Shown in pieces: positions 24,165 to 33,345 of a stretch of 64,000 bases of DNA (within the stretch, counting starts at the first letter, position 1; every line of letters starts with the position of its first letter). Under the pieces are notes generated by a model that did no database searches, was not told the DNA's origin, and was given only the letters and a program-made list of their open reading frames with translations. Origin of the DNA: JBHIKY01 sp042139015 (GTDB lineage Bacteria > Bacillota > Bacilli > Bacillales > Marinococcaceae); the NCBI RefSeq assembly GCF_042139015.1, contig NZ_JBHIKY010000016.1:1-64000 (forward strand), given 5' to 3'. A program made the position numbers and the translations under genes.

Positions 24165-25322
24165 ATGCACACAAAAAAAGGAATTCTTCCACTAATGTTT
24201 TACTTATTTTTTGCTTATTCTTTAATAACCATTATGAGTGGATATATGCCGATTTATTTTCAATTCCAGGGGTTAACTCAATCTCAGATAGGAATCCTCA
24301 TGGCGATGGGGCCGCTTGCATCCGTTTTCGCTCAGCCTTTTTGGGGGTATATGAGTGATAAATGGAAAACAATCAAGCGAGTTTTAATTATTTGTGTAAT
24401 AAGCACGCTGGTCGCTGCGCTTATTTTTTTTCAAGTCACGTCCTACCCGGCGATGATGTTTTTTTTATTTTGCCTGTTTCTGTTTCTGGCCCCCTGTACC
24501 GCTCTCGGAGATAGTCTTACACAAAAGACGGCATTTCAGCACCATGTAAACTTTGGATCAATTCGAATGTGGGGCTCTCTCGGATTTGCCGTTACGTCTC
24601 TCATCACCGGCTGGATACTTGAAAAATGGAGCCCGGGGATCATTTATCTTCCTTTTTTTCTTTGTGGCACCGCCGCACTGATACTCGTATTGTTATTAAG
24701 TGACACTGCCCCGGCAAAAAAACCTGTAACGATCGTTCACGCACTTTCTTTAGGTAAACGGCCGGAAATTGTTTATTTCTTAGGCTTAGTTTTTTTAATC
24801 TCAATAGGGCACCGGGCGAACGATAGTTTTCTCGGATTATTTGTAGTTGAACTTGGAGGCGGCGAGTCAATGATCGGCCAGGCATGGTTTGTCGGAGTCG
24901 TTTCAGAAGCAGCCGTATTTGCCCTGTCTGCTTTATGGTTCCGGAGGTACCCCCCCTTGATTTTTATTATTATCGCAGGGTTTCTTTACAGCGGCCGCTG
25001 GCTCATCATGTCAACGCTTGATGATCCTGTACATATCATTTGGATTCAGATCCTGCACGGTATAACTTTCGGCCTGATGTATTTTTCATCTTTAAACTAT
25101 ATAAGCCGCATAATTCCAGAAGAGCTGCAAGCCACTGGGCATCTTCTGTTTATTACGACGTTTTTTGGAATCTCAGGAATTACTGGTGCACTCGCCGGCG
25201 GGTGGCTCATGGAGAATTTCAGCGGAGCAGGGCTGTATCAAACGCTGGCGCTTTTCAGTGCTGCCGGCGCTGCACTGCTTATTTTCTACACGTTAAGGGT
25301 CCGAAAGAATACAGCAGTATAA
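24165..25322 (+). CDS. Major facilitator superfamily transporter (MFS_1-like)
   Basis: A 385-residue protein with about 12 hydrophobic segments, the MFS loop WGYMSDKWKTIKRV after helix 2, and a start (LPLMFYLFFAYSLITIMSGYMPIYF) like the phenylpropionate permease/nucleoside-symporter-like MFS subgroup. Substrate not identifiable. GGAGGAG precedes the ATG. The dynamin gene starts 22 bases later, so both may be co-transcribed. Confidence 0.85.
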   Translation: MHTKKGILPLMFYLFFAYSLITIMSGYMPIYFQFQGLTQSQIGILMAMGPLASVFAQPFWGYMSDKWKTIKRVLIICVISTLVAALIFFQVTSYPAMMFFLFCLFLFLAPCTALGDSLTQKTAFQHHVNFGSIRMWGSLGFAVTSLITGWILEKWSPGIIYLPFFLCGTAALILVLLLSDTAPAKKPVTIVHALSLGKRPEIVYFLGLVFLISIGHRANDSFLGLFVVELGGGESMIGQAWFVGVVSEAAVFALSALWFRRYPPLIFIIIAGFLYSGRWLIMSTLDDPVHIIWIQILHGITFGLMYFSSLNYISRIIPEELQATGHLLFITTFFGISGITGALAGGWLMENFSGAGLYQTLALFSAAGAALLIFYTLRVRKNTAV

Positions 25323-25346
25323 TTCAGAAAGGAGCTCTTACTATTG

Positions 25347-28300
25347 ATGGTCCCGTCTGCTTCCAAAGCATTCTGGAAAAAGGACAAACGACAACAGTTT
25401 TTCGGTGATAAATATCTTCCAGTCCCTGAACTGAAAAAAGCAGCTGCATACTTGTTGTCTTATGATTACATGAATACTGACGATCGCAAGGCTATCCTGC
25501 GGCTTGAGCATAAATGGGAAAGACAGGTCCGCACAGCAGCTGTCTGCGGCCAGTTTTCGGCTGGAAAATCAACCTTGCTGAACCGCGTTATCGGTGAGAC
25601 ATTTCTTCCCGCCCATCCAATCCCAACCAGTGCTGCCATTGTTCATATCGAAAATGGAGCGGAAGAAGTATTGTTGAAAAATTATGGGACAGAGACATGG
25701 AATGCCGTTGCAGAAACTGACTTGAAGGAAAGCTGGTTCACTGATGGCAGGGAGATTGAAGAAATTTATTGGAAGCGGCCGATACCGCATATCCCAAGTG
25801 GGCTCAAGCTGCTCGATACACCGGGGATGGATTCATCAAATTACCATCACCGCGAAGCTGCAGAATCCCGCCTGCAGGAAGCGGACAAAATTTTTTTCGT
25901 CACAGATTACCAGCAGGCTGAATCAAAGGAAAACATAGATTTTCTTAAAATGCTTAATGAACAGTTCCATGTGCCCGCGCTTGTTATCAATCAAATGGAT
26001 AAACATAACGAGGCTGAAATGACTTTATCCGATTTTCAAGACTCTATAAAGGCGGCACTCTTCAATCATCATATTGAAGTAGATAACATTTATTTTCTAT
26101 CTGGGATTCAGCCTGACCTTTTTGAAAACAGCTGGCAGGACTTCTGCGCTGATCTTCTTCGAGTTCCTTTACAAGCAGAACAAGAGATCAACAAAACCTG
26201 TGCGCGTTCTTTATACAAACTATTTACACGGTCGGTACACCGAAGAGAACAGCAGATAATGCCTGATTCCAAGCTGCAACACACGTTACAAAGCTATCAA
26301 CGATTAGAAGATATTGAAAATAAAGTCCGGCATTTGTATGAACGACAGGAACAGATTGAGCACCTGCCAGAACTGTTAGAAAGAGAAATACGCTGGGAGT
26401 TTGATAAAATATTTACAAACGCAAAGCTGACTCCTTATCATACGAGAAATTTTGCCAAGGACTATCTACAATCACGACAGCAGTTTTTTCGGATAAAAGG
26501 GCTGTTTTCAAAAAAGAAAACAGCAGCTGAAAAAGAGCTGCGGGAAGAACGTCTTCTTGAAAGTCTAAATGAAAATATGAAAGCTTATGTAGAAATTCAT
26601 GTGAAACAAACGCTGCGCAGCATTTGCGAACGCTTTGGTGTTTACAGCCGCTCTATGGCACTAAAAATATTCTCCATTGAGCATAATCTAGAAAAATCAA
26701 ATCTGCACCGGGCAGAACGAAGAGGCGCCCAATATTCTCAGGAATACGTGCTGCTGTACAGCCGATTTCTGACAGAAGAGATAAAAAGAATGTACAAAGA
26801 AGACGTTTCTCAATTGCTGCCAGGGTTAAAAAAAGCGGCAGAGTTGGAAAAAGCATATCAAACCGAGCAAATACAGGGACAAATAAAAGAATTAGAAACG
26901 ATATTGAAGAAAGCTCGCTGCTGGTGGAAGCAATCCCACGAATTAAAAAATTTCACGGAAACATTTCTGCAGACTTTGGATAAATCTGCGGTACAAGCGG
27001 AGAAAAGCGGTTTACCGGCGCTTCAACCGCCAATTTTTGTTCCTCAGAAACGATCTGGTAAAAAGGCTGAAATCGATCTATCAGCCTATTATCAAAGCTC
27101 TTCTGAGGATAAATCGACACTGCCCTCCGCAAAATATGCAGATATATTTGATAATGCGGCCAGAGAAATAGAATCCTATCCAGAACTTCTGGTACTTAAG
27201 GAAGCTCTTACTCAGCGGGCTGCGAGAATCCGCAGAAAGCGGTACCGTGTATCCCTTTTTGGAGCATTTAGCGCGGGTAAATCAACCATCGCCAATGCAC
27301 TGCTCGGAGAAGAAGTACTTCCTGTCTCTGCTGCTCCTACGACTGCCGCCGTTCATTATATTGTATATCCCAAGAAGGATCGTCCACACGGCACGGTAAA
27401 TGTAACCTATAAAAGCCGCTCTGAGTTAATCGAGGATATAAATGATAATCTTCAAACCGCCTCGTTGTTTATTGATTCGTTACGTGGTTGGGAAACATTA
27501 CTTTACGAGTATCAGCTGTTTCTCGAACAAGAAAAGCAGAAAGAAAATAAGAGCTCCAAAGATGAGAGAAAGGAGCTGAAAAACCCATTTTCATTATTAA
27601 CAGAAGAAGAATTTTCTATCGTTCAGGAACTGTACGAGGCAGGACTTCAATACGATAGTATATTAGCAGAGCAGGATTTGCTTTCTCACACCGATTATCT
27701 TACTCTTTCAAAAGACAGACGCCGGTCGGCTCTGATACGTCATATCACTATATATTTTTCATGCGATTTCACAAAAAAAGGCTGTCAATTAATCGATACT
27801 CCAGGAATTGGATCCGTTTACCGCCGCCACAGCTACGTGGCACATCAAGAAGTCAAGCGTGCGGATGCAATTTTCTTTGTAAGCTATTATAATCATGCAT
27901 TTGGAAGAGCTGACGAGGAGTTTCTCCGACATGTAGGCAGAGTGAACCAGTTCTTTACGTACGATAAAATATTTTTTCTGGTAAATGCAGCAGATCTTGC
28001 TGAAAATGGGGAGGAAGTACAAAGCGTTCTTACTTATGTATCGACAGAGCTCTCCAGGCTCGGGCTCTCAGAACGTAAAGTCCATCCCATATCAGGAAAA
28101 CAAGCTTTAACAGCTAAACAAAACTTGGATGTACAAAATCTCCGTATTTCCGGTATGGATGGGCTTATTAGGTGCATAGATTCGTTTGTGGACCATCTGT
28201 CCCAACAGACAATGACAGCCGATGGCTCAGGAGAAATAAAACAAGCGGTACAGGTAATAGAACAATTAATTGATCAGCAGTCCTTAGATGCAGCAGAGAG

Positions 28301-29060
28301 GCAGGCACAAATTAATGAGAGGTATCAGCACCACCTGTTTGTTTATCAAGTACTTAACAATTATTCTATATCGACCGATAAACATTTAATAGCTGAAGAG
28401 TGGAGAGAGCTCTTATTTTATATAAAACAGCGTGTTTTTTATCGTTATTTCGATGAATATAATCGACTTTTCAGCCCGGTGCAGTTCAATCTGTCCCAGT
28501 CTTTTCAAAAACAGTTAGAAAGACAGACTAACGAGCTTATTAGATTTGTCTTTCGTGAGCTTGCACAGGAGCTGAGAACAGCTCAAATTCGGATTGAGAA
28601 TTTTATAGAAAAGCATTGGAAATATATGCAGAGAGAACTTCTCCAAGGCTTACCCGCATATATGCACGCCGTCTATATCGAGCAGCCTTTTATGGACTTT
28701 TCAGGAATCGGAGTAATTGAAGAAACAACCGTTAAAAGCATGAATATATCAGTCCCAGAGCAGGCAGGAGACTCCCATAAGTTTTTTATCGAAAATTTCA
28801 GCCGTCAGTGGAAGGAACTGCTCGAGGAGAAATTGCGGCCATATGCCGGTGAATATCTACAAAAGTATGAAAAAATTCTGCTCACTGAATACCTGCAGAG
28901 GTTTCAAAGCGAATGGCAGCAGCTTCGGACCGGTCATATCGAAAGAGCTGAATTTCACCTCGAATACTATTCTCAAACAGGTACAGAATTAAATGTAGAT
29001 AACTATGAAAAGTCGAAAGATAGGCTGCTTAAATTAATCCCTCCAGAATTTGGTGAATAA
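25347..29060 (+). CDS. dynA: Bacterial dynamin-like protein DynA (double GTPase)
   Basis: DynA is a membrane-fusing, two-headed dynamin that in B. subtilis (YpbR) helps protect membranes against pores and phage. The product of about 1237 residues has two tandem dynamin units. The first has QFSAGKSTLLNRV (about 67-79), TSAAIVH and LLDTPGMDSS; the second has AFSAGKSTIANALLG (about 638), TTAAVHY and LIDTPGIGSV. Long helical stalks follow each. B. subtilis DynA has about 1190 residues, so this is full length. A TTG at 25344 has better spacing from AAGGAG than the ATG at 25347; both are possible. Confidence 0.93.
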   Translation: MVPSASKAFWKKDKRQQFFGDKYLPVPELKKAAAYLLSYDYMNTDDRKAILRLEHKWERQVRTAAVCGQFSAGKSTLLNRVIGETFLPAHPIPTSAAIVHIENGAEEVLLKNYGTETWNAVAETDLKESWFTDGREIEEIYWKRPIPHIPSGLKLLDTPGMDSSNYHHREAAESRLQEADKIFFVTDYQQAESKENIDFLKMLNEQFHVPALVINQMDKHNEAEMTLSDFQDSIKAALFNHHIEVDNIYFLSGIQPDLFENSWQDFCADLLRVPLQAEQEINKTCARSLYKLFTRSVHRREQQIMPDSKLQHTLQSYQRLEDIENKVRHLYERQEQIEHLPELLEREIRWEFDKIFTNAKLTPYHTRNFAKDYLQSRQQFFRIKGLFSKKKTAAEKELREERLLESLNENMKAYVEIHVKQTLRSICERFGVYSRSMALKIFSIEHNLEKSNLHRAERRGAQYSQEYVLLYSRFLTEEIKRMYKEDVSQLLPGLKKAAELEKAYQTEQIQGQIKELETILKKARCWWKQSHELKNFTETFLQTLDKSAVQAEKSGLPALQPPIFVPQKRSGKKAEIDLSAYYQSSSEDKSTLPSAKYADIFDNAAREIESYPELLVLKEALTQRAARIRRKRYRVSLFGAFSAGKSTIANALLGEEVLPVSAAPTTAAVHYIVYPKKDRPHGTVNVTYKSRSELIEDINDNLQTASLFIDSLRGWETLLYEYQLFLEQEKQKENKSSKDERKELKNPFSLLTEEEFSIVQELYEAGLQYDSILAEQDLLSHTDYLTLSKDRRRSALIRHITIYFSCDFTKKGCQLIDTPGIGSVYRRHSYVAHQEVKRADAIFFVSYYNHAFGRADEEFLRHVGRVNQFFTYDKIFFLVNAADLAENGEEVQSVLTYVSTELSRLGLSERKVHPISGKQALTAKQNLDVQNLRISGMDGLIRCIDSFVDHLSQQTMTADGSGEIKQAVQVIEQLIDQQSLDAAERQAQINERYQHHLFVYQVLNNYSISTDKHLIAEEWRELLFYIKQRVFYRYFDEYNRLFSPVQFNLSQSFQKQLERQTNELIRFVFRELAQELRTAQIRIENFIEKHWKYMQRELLQGLPAYMHAVYIEQPFMDFSGIGVIEETTVKSMNISVPEQAGDSHKFFIENFSRQWKELLEEKLRPYAGEYLQKYEKILLTEYLQRFQSEWQQLRTGHIERAEFHLEYYSQTGTELNVDNYEKSKDRLLKLIPPEFGE

Positions 29061-29139
29061 TAGTTTACTGTGTTATAATAGCTTATGAGGCACAAACATC
29101 AACAGTTCCTTACCGCGAATGAAGTGCTAAAGGATGGAT

Positions 29140-29487
29140 ATGATGGAACGACTAAATATTTTTCTTGACGATGTGAGACCTTGTCCAGATAATCACATTC
29201 TTGCGAAAACGGCTGAGGAATGCATTTTACTCATGAAAGATGGACAACCTGTTTCCCATCTTTCCTTAGATCATGACTTGGGAAGTAAAGAAAAGAATGG
29301 GTTTGAAGTTGTTATTTATCTGTTGAAACAAAACGTGTTTCCAGAGAAAATAACAATCCATTCTGCAAATGCCGTAGACGGGAAAAAGATGTATCGACAT
29401 TTACAGGATGCTCAAAAGACTGGGGAACTCCCACAAAATGTGAAATTATTACATCGGCCCCTGCCGCTGCGATTTGCCACACATTAA
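29140..29487 (+). CDS. Cyclic-phosphate-processing receiver-like protein (cREC)
   Basis: A small protein of 115 residues beginning MERLNIFLDDVRPCPDNHI with HLSLDHDLGSKEKNGFEV and ITIHSANAVDGKKMY. The receiver-like fold with LDD, SLDHDLG and a conserved H-(S/T)-AN is the family named cyclic-phosphate processing receiver, proposed from genomics to act on 2',3'-cyclic phosphates or nucleotide-type signals. AAAGG lies before ATG 29140; 29134 is an alternative. The HesB-like selenoprotein gene begins 30 bases after it, so they may form an operon. Confidence 0.75.
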   Translation: MMERLNIFLDDVRPCPDNHILAKTAEECILLMKDGQPVSHLSLDHDLGSKEKNGFEVVIYLLKQNVFPEKITIHSANAVDGKKMYRHLQDAQKTGELPQNVKLLHRPLPLRFATH

Positions 29488-29517
29488 TATGCAGATGGCT
29501 CCTTTCAGGAGGAACCC

Positions 29518-29820
29518 ATGATTGAAATTACTATAACAGAGCGTGCAGCTGAAAAACTTCGAATAGAAAACCGCAGTTATGCTGGAACAGTACTCACTTC
29601 CCGGTTTACTGGTGGTTGACAAGGGAATGTTAAATACGAACTGATTCTGGATGAATCAGCGAATACGAATACTCCACACGTTCAAACGGATAACGGTACG
29701 TTGAGATTAGTCATGCCAGATCCTGTGCTCGATCATCATCCGTCATTAGGCTGGACGCTGAAAAACAAAAATGAGACGATTGCATTAGGCATAAAAGCTC
29801 GTATTACTTCTGAAAAATAA
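29518..29820 (+). CDS. HesB-like selenoprotein 1, UGA at codon 34
   Basis: With TGA at 29617-29619 read as Sec, the frame gives 100 residues: MIEITITERAAEKLRIENRS, then FTGG-U-QGNVKYELILDESA, and a C-terminal part ending KARITSEK. This is the HesB/IscA (A-type Fe-S carrier) fold pattern, in which Cys usually sits where Sec is here. The ribosome-binding site AGGAGGAA is excellent and the frame is open on both sides of the TGA. It lacks the C-terminal Cys pair of classical IscA. A stem-loop follows the UGA. HesB-like selenoproteins have been reported from genome surveys; their role is not established. Confidence 0.85.
29641..29659 (+). promoter_or_regulatory. Candidate SECIS stem-loop in HesB-like gene 1
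   Basis: CTGATTC-TGGAT-GAATCAG: perfect 7-bp stem and five-base loop, starting 21 bases after the UGA. The same loop and stem length occur in HesB-like gene 2 with different but complementary stem bases. Confidence 0.7.
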
Positions 29821-29823
29821 TAC

Positions 29824-29863
29824 AGCCGTTCTTGTCCACAAGAGGACAGGGACGGCTTTCTTA
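29824..29863 (+). terminator. Terminator after HesB-like gene 1
   Basis: AGCCGT...TTGTCC-ACAAG-AGGACA...ACGGCT forms a long interrupted stem, followed by TTCTT. Confidence 0.75.
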
Positions 29864-29918
29864 CTTTATACATATGAATATATCAAGTAATCTTTATAGA
29901 AAAAAAGTGGTGATATTA

Positions 29919-30815
29919 TTGTATATTGCGGATGCTCATTGTGACGCCCTATGGAAAATGACGCAGCAGTCAGTACCATTTACGTCCAGCCGCGTCACTG
30001 TGAACAAAAATTCTTTAAAGAACGGAAATGTAAAAACTCAGGTTTTTGCCTTATATGTACCTCCACACTGGCCAATAAAAAAACAGCGTCACGAACTGAA
30101 GCGGCAGATGGAGCTGTTTCATTCGCAAATTAAACCGGCGTTACCAGCTTCCACGGAAGCTATTCTTGCCTTAGAGGGGGCCTCTTTACCTGGAGAAGAT
30201 CAATCTTTGCAGCAAAAGCTGTTGGAATCGGGCGTTTCGATGGCCTCACTGACATGGAATGAGGAAAATGCACTGGCCTATGGGAGTTCTCAGCCTTCTC
30301 ATTTAGGAATAAAAGCAGCCGGAAAAAGATTTATTGCCTGGCAGAACAGTAATAACATTATCGTAGACGGGGCACATTTAAATGAAAAGGGGTTTTGGGA
30401 AGCGTTGGAACACGCAGATCGATTTCTTGTAAGCCACACAAATATTAAAAGTATCTATAACCATCCGCGCAACCTGACAGATGCCCAGATTCAAGCTGTC
30501 AAGGAAAAAGATGGGTTTATTGGATTGACCTTTTATCCTTTATTTATCAATGGCAGCAGCGAGGCCGCTCTTTTAGAATTCACACGCCAGATTGATCATG
30601 CCTGCAGCATTGGCGCTGAACGCATTATTGGGATAGGATCGGATTTTGACGGTATAGACCATACAGTCACTTCCATTCAGGGTCCAGAAGATTATCCCAT
30701 CCTGGTCGATCACCTCCTTCGTCATTTTTCTAAAGACATAGTAAAAGGAATCGCATACGGAAATTTCCGCCGCTTTCTTGACAAGAAAAATCTAAATAAA
30801 TTTGAAGCAAACTAA
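29919..30815 (+). CDS. Membrane-dipeptidase-type metallopeptidase (peptidase M19)
   Basis: The 298-residue product starts YIADAHCDALWKM, with the His-x-Asp zinc ligands, and has LALEGAS, SLTWNEENALAYG, FLVSHTNIK with its His, and GIGSDFDGID near the end, all M19 landmarks. Such enzymes hydrolyse dipeptides, including those with D-residues. TTG 29919 follows GTGGTGAT; the longer frame from 29832 would read through the terminator, so I reject it. It lies between two HesB-like selenoprotein genes. Confidence 0.88.
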   Translation: MYIADAHCDALWKMTQQSVPFTSSRVTVNKNSLKNGNVKTQVFALYVPPHWPIKKQRHELKRQMELFHSQIKPALPASTEAILALEGASLPGEDQSLQQKLLESGVSMASLTWNEENALAYGSSQPSHLGIKAAGKRFIAWQNSNNIIVDGAHLNEKGFWEALEHADRFLVSHTNIKSIYNHPRNLTDAQIQAVKEKDGFIGLTFYPLFINGSSEAALLEFTRQIDHACSIGAERIIGIGSDFDGIDHTVTSIQGPEDYPILVDHLLRHFSKDIVKGIAYGNFRRFLDKKNLNKFEAN

Positions 30816-30868
30816 TTTTCAATTCCTTACAGATCCTTTACAATAAATAGGGAAAGAGGTGAAGGTAC

Positions 30869-31156
30869 TTGCAAATCACAGATCGCGCGAAGCAATTTAT
30901 TGAAGATGTAATGAAAGAACAAAGTATGTCTACCATTCGCGTAGTTTTCTCTGGCATGGGCTGAGGCGGGCCAAAATTCGGGCTGGCTCTGGATGAGCCA
31001 GAAAGCACTGATGTCAGAAGAGAAATCAATGGATTAGATGTTGCTATTGAAGAGCAGATTGCAGAGCATGTCTCTGGTGTGACCCTTGATGTAAAATCAA
31101 ACATTGACGGCCAGCCTGGTCTTGTCATGAATGGTCCCGGCAGTGACTGCTGTTAA
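30869..31156 (+). CDS. HesB-like selenoprotein 2, UGA at codon 32
   Basis: From a TTG after GAGGTG the frame reads MQITDRAKQFIEDVMKEQS, RVVFSGMG-U-GGPKFGLALDEP (TGA 30962-30964), then IEEQIAEHVSGVTLDV and a C-terminus GPGSDCC; 95 residues with Sec. This is an A-type Fe-S carrier layout: the Sec replaces the first conserved Cys and the terminal Cys pair resembles the IscA CxC end. It is more IscA-like than gene 1. A stem-loop of the same design follows the UGA. Likely role in cluster or redox chemistry is inferred. Confidence 0.9.
30983..31001 (+). promoter_or_regulatory. Candidate SECIS stem-loop in HesB-like gene 2
   Basis: CTGGCTC-TGGAT-GAGCCAG: perfect 7-bp stem, loop UGGAU, starting 18 bases after the UGA. 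Confidence 0.72.
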
Positions 31157-31158
31157 TG

Positions 31159-31199
31159 AAAAAAGCATTCCAGACATATTTAGCTGGAGTGCTTTTTCT
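31159..31199 (+). terminator. Terminator after HesB-like gene 2
   Basis: AAAAAGCATTCCAG and CTGGAGTGCTTTTT pair with one G-T around a 10-base loop. Confidence 0.85.
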
Positions 31200-31446
31200 G
31201 TAAGTTTATATGGTGATTTCTACTTTTAGAATTATTCAACGAAAGTCATAGAATTTTACATAATCATTCTCAGTTTTATTATGAATATTTGCTCATCCTT
31301 GGTATGACAAGACTTGTACCAAAAAAAAATGTAAAATTGTATAAGCCTGAAGTCAAACGAATTTTTATTCTCTATGCTTAAGTGTATATACTCCCTTCGG
31401 ATATGTTACAATAACCGACAGCATGGATTTGGAAAGGAGTATGACG

Positions 31447-32280
31447 TTGAGTAAAAAATGGTTATTAAGTGTATCCCTTGCCGTTTCTGTATCTGTAATA
31501 GCTGCATGCGGTGATGTGGATTCCGATGAGTCTGCTGGAGAAAATAATAATTCGCAGGAAGAAGAGCCTGCTGGAAATAGCAGTGAAGGCGAAAGCGAAG
31601 GCGGCGAAGAAGCGCCGGAAGAAAACCCGGAGCAGGCACAGGAAGAAATGCCTGAGCCCGATTTCTCTGATATTCCTGATGTCGTAGCTGATGTAAACGG
31701 AGAAGAACTTCAAAAAGAAGATTTTGAAGCACAATACACAACAGCAATGCAAACGTATGCAATGCAGGGAATGAACCCGCAAGAAGATAAAGAAATGGAA
31801 AAACAGCTGCAGGAGCAGACTGTAGAACAGATGATCGGTCAGGAGCTTCTTATTCAAGAAGCCGACAGCCGTGATTTTGAAGTTTCTCAAGAAGATGTAG
31901 ATGCGGAAATGGATTCCTTAAAGGAGCAATTCGGATCTGATGAAGAATTTAAAACTGCTCTTGAAGAGCAGGGTTATACAGAAGAGGATCTTCAGTCAGA
32001 TATTGAAACTCAAGTAAAGGTTGATCAGCTGGTAGAAGAAGAAGCCGGTGAAATCGAAGTATCCGATGAAGAGCTAGAAGAAGCCTATGATCAAATGACT
32101 GCCCAGCAGGAACAAATGGGCGGCGGTGAAGGTGAAGATGGCGAGGAAGCAGAAGTACCGTCATTTGAAGAAATGAAACCACAGCTTGAAGAACAGCTTG
32201 CCACACAAAAGGAAGGCGAGGAAGTTCAGAAGCTTGTTGAAGAGCTCCGCGAAGAAGGAGACGTCACTGTCAACTTATAA
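31447..32280 (+). CDS. SurA N-domain-like chaperone lipoprotein
   Basis: The product of about 277 residues has a lipoprotein signal ending VIAACG, an acidic Glu/Ser/Gly linker (about 50 residues), then a SurA/PrsA-type N-terminal chaperone domain: VVADVNGEELQKEDFEAQY, EQMIGQELLIQEADSRDFEVS and YTEEDLQSDIETQVKVDQLV. No parvulin prolyl-isomerase domain is present between the two chaperone halves, unlike PrsA. It probably assists folding of exported proteins outside the membrane. TTG 31447 has better spacing from AAAGGAG than ATG 31441. The strong acidity suits a halophile. Confidence 0.85.
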   Translation: MSKKWLLSVSLAVSVSVIAACGDVDSDESAGENNNSQEEEPAGNSSEGESEGGEEAPEENPEQAQEEMPEPDFSDIPDVVADVNGEELQKEDFEAQYTTAMQTYAMQGMNPQEDKEMEKQLQEQTVEQMIGQELLIQEADSRDFEVSQEDVDAEMDSLKEQFGSDEEFKTALEEQGYTEEDLQSDIETQVKVDQLVEEEAGEIEVSDEELEEAYDQMTAQQEQMGGGEGEDGEEAEVPSFEEMKPQLEEQLATQKEGEEVQKLVEELREEGDVTVNL

Positions 32281-32293
32281 TAATCAAGAGCTG

Positions 32294-32322
32294 CCAGGTC
32301 CATTGCGGACCTGGTTTTTCTT
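32294..32322 (+). terminator. Terminator after the SurA-like gene
   Basis: CCAGGTCC-ATTGC-GGACCTGG followed by TTTTTCTTT. Confidence 0.92.
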
Positions 32323-32325
32323 TAT

Positions 32326-32352
32326 TAAAAAACTTCACTAATTCTCCGATAT
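32326..32352 (+). promoter_or_regulatory. Sigma-D (motility) promoter of cheV
   Basis: TAAA (32326-32329), 15-base spacer and TCCGATAT (32345-32352) match the B. subtilis sigma-D consensus TAAA-N15-GCCGATAA closely. CheV is a sigma-D gene in B. subtilis. Confidence 0.75.
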
Positions 32353-32440
32353 AATAAATATGAAGGGAATATTCCGTCAACAACACGGTACATAACTAAA
32401 AAGCACTACAATCAAGAAATTATACGATGGAGGATGGATG

Positions 32441-33343
32441 ATGTCTGTTACAAATCAAACTGATATTTTGCTCGATAGTGGTACGAATGAACTGGAAATT
32501 GTTATGTTTATGGTAGGAACAGGGACATTTGGTATTAATGTTTTAAAAGTTCGAGAAATAATTCAGCCCGTAGAAATAACTGAAACACCGAACCGGCATT
32601 CTCATATGAAAGGAATTATACGTCTTCGTAAGGAAGTTATCCCCGTAATTGACTTGGCTGAGGTGCTGGAATACCAGGCCCCTGAACAAACAGGACAGGA
32701 TAAGTTTATTATCGGGGAATTAAATAAAATGAAGGTCGCCTTTCATGTTCATTCAGTATCTAGAATTCACCGCATTTCCTGGGAGCAGATTGAGAAACCA
32801 GGAGAACTGTCGAGAGGACATCAGGCCCACACAATTGGTATCGTTAAACTTGAACAGAGAATGGCTCTTTTATTAGATTACGAAAAGATTGTGATGGATA
32901 TTGCGCCGCAGGCTGGTATAGATAAACAAGCGCTTACGCAGCTTCCCTCCAAAGACCGTTCCATAAAATCTATATATATCGCGGAGGATTCTCCGGTTTT
33001 GCGTAAACTGCTCGAAGACACACTATGTGAAGCAGGTTACACATCTTTGCATATTTTTGAAGATGGTAAGGAAGCGTGGCAGGCTCTGCAATCTAAGGCT
33101 GCAGAGGAAGAAATTATTGACCTGCTTATCACAGACATCGAAATGCCAAAAATGGACGGACACCACTTAACAGTGAGGATAAAAGAGGATCCTGTATTAA
33201 AACACCTTCCTGTCGTTATATTTTCTTCACTCATTTCGGAAGATTTATACCACAAAGGGAGCAAAGTCGGTGCTGATGCTCAGGTTAGTAAGCCTGAAAT
33301 TCTTGAGCTCGTTCAGGAACTCGATAAATTATTATTTGAATAA
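32441..33343 (+). CDS. cheV: Chemotaxis coupling protein CheV
   Basis: CheV couples chemoreceptors to CheA and takes part in adaptation. The 300-residue protein has an N-terminal CheW domain (IVMFMVGTGTFGINVLKVREI, MKGIIRLRKEVIPVIDLAE) and a C-terminal receiver with the phosphorylatable Asp in LLITDIEMPKMDG (about D232), an acidic pair in YIAEDSPV and Lys in QVSKPE. Of two ATGs (32438, 32441), the second has better spacing from GGAGG. Confidence 0.95.
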   Translation: MSVTNQTDILLDSGTNELEIVMFMVGTGTFGINVLKVREIIQPVEITETPNRHSHMKGIIRLRKEVIPVIDLAEVLEYQAPEQTGQDKFIIGELNKMKVAFHVHSVSRIHRISWEQIEKPGELSRGHQAHTIGIVKLEQRMALLLDYEKIVMDIAPQAGIDKQALTQLPSKDRSIKSIYIAEDSPVLRKLLEDTLCEAGYTSLHIFEDGKEAWQALQSKAAEEEIIDLLITDIEMPKMDGHHLTVRIKEDPVLKHLPVVIFSSLISEDLYHKGSKVGADAQVSKPEILELVQELDKLLFE

Positions 33344-33345
33344 GG

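Noticed and set aside
29832..29918. Extended N-terminus of the M19 dipeptidase
   Set aside because: It would begin inside the terminator hairpin of the upstream gene; the TTG at 29919 has a ribosome-binding site and matches the family start.
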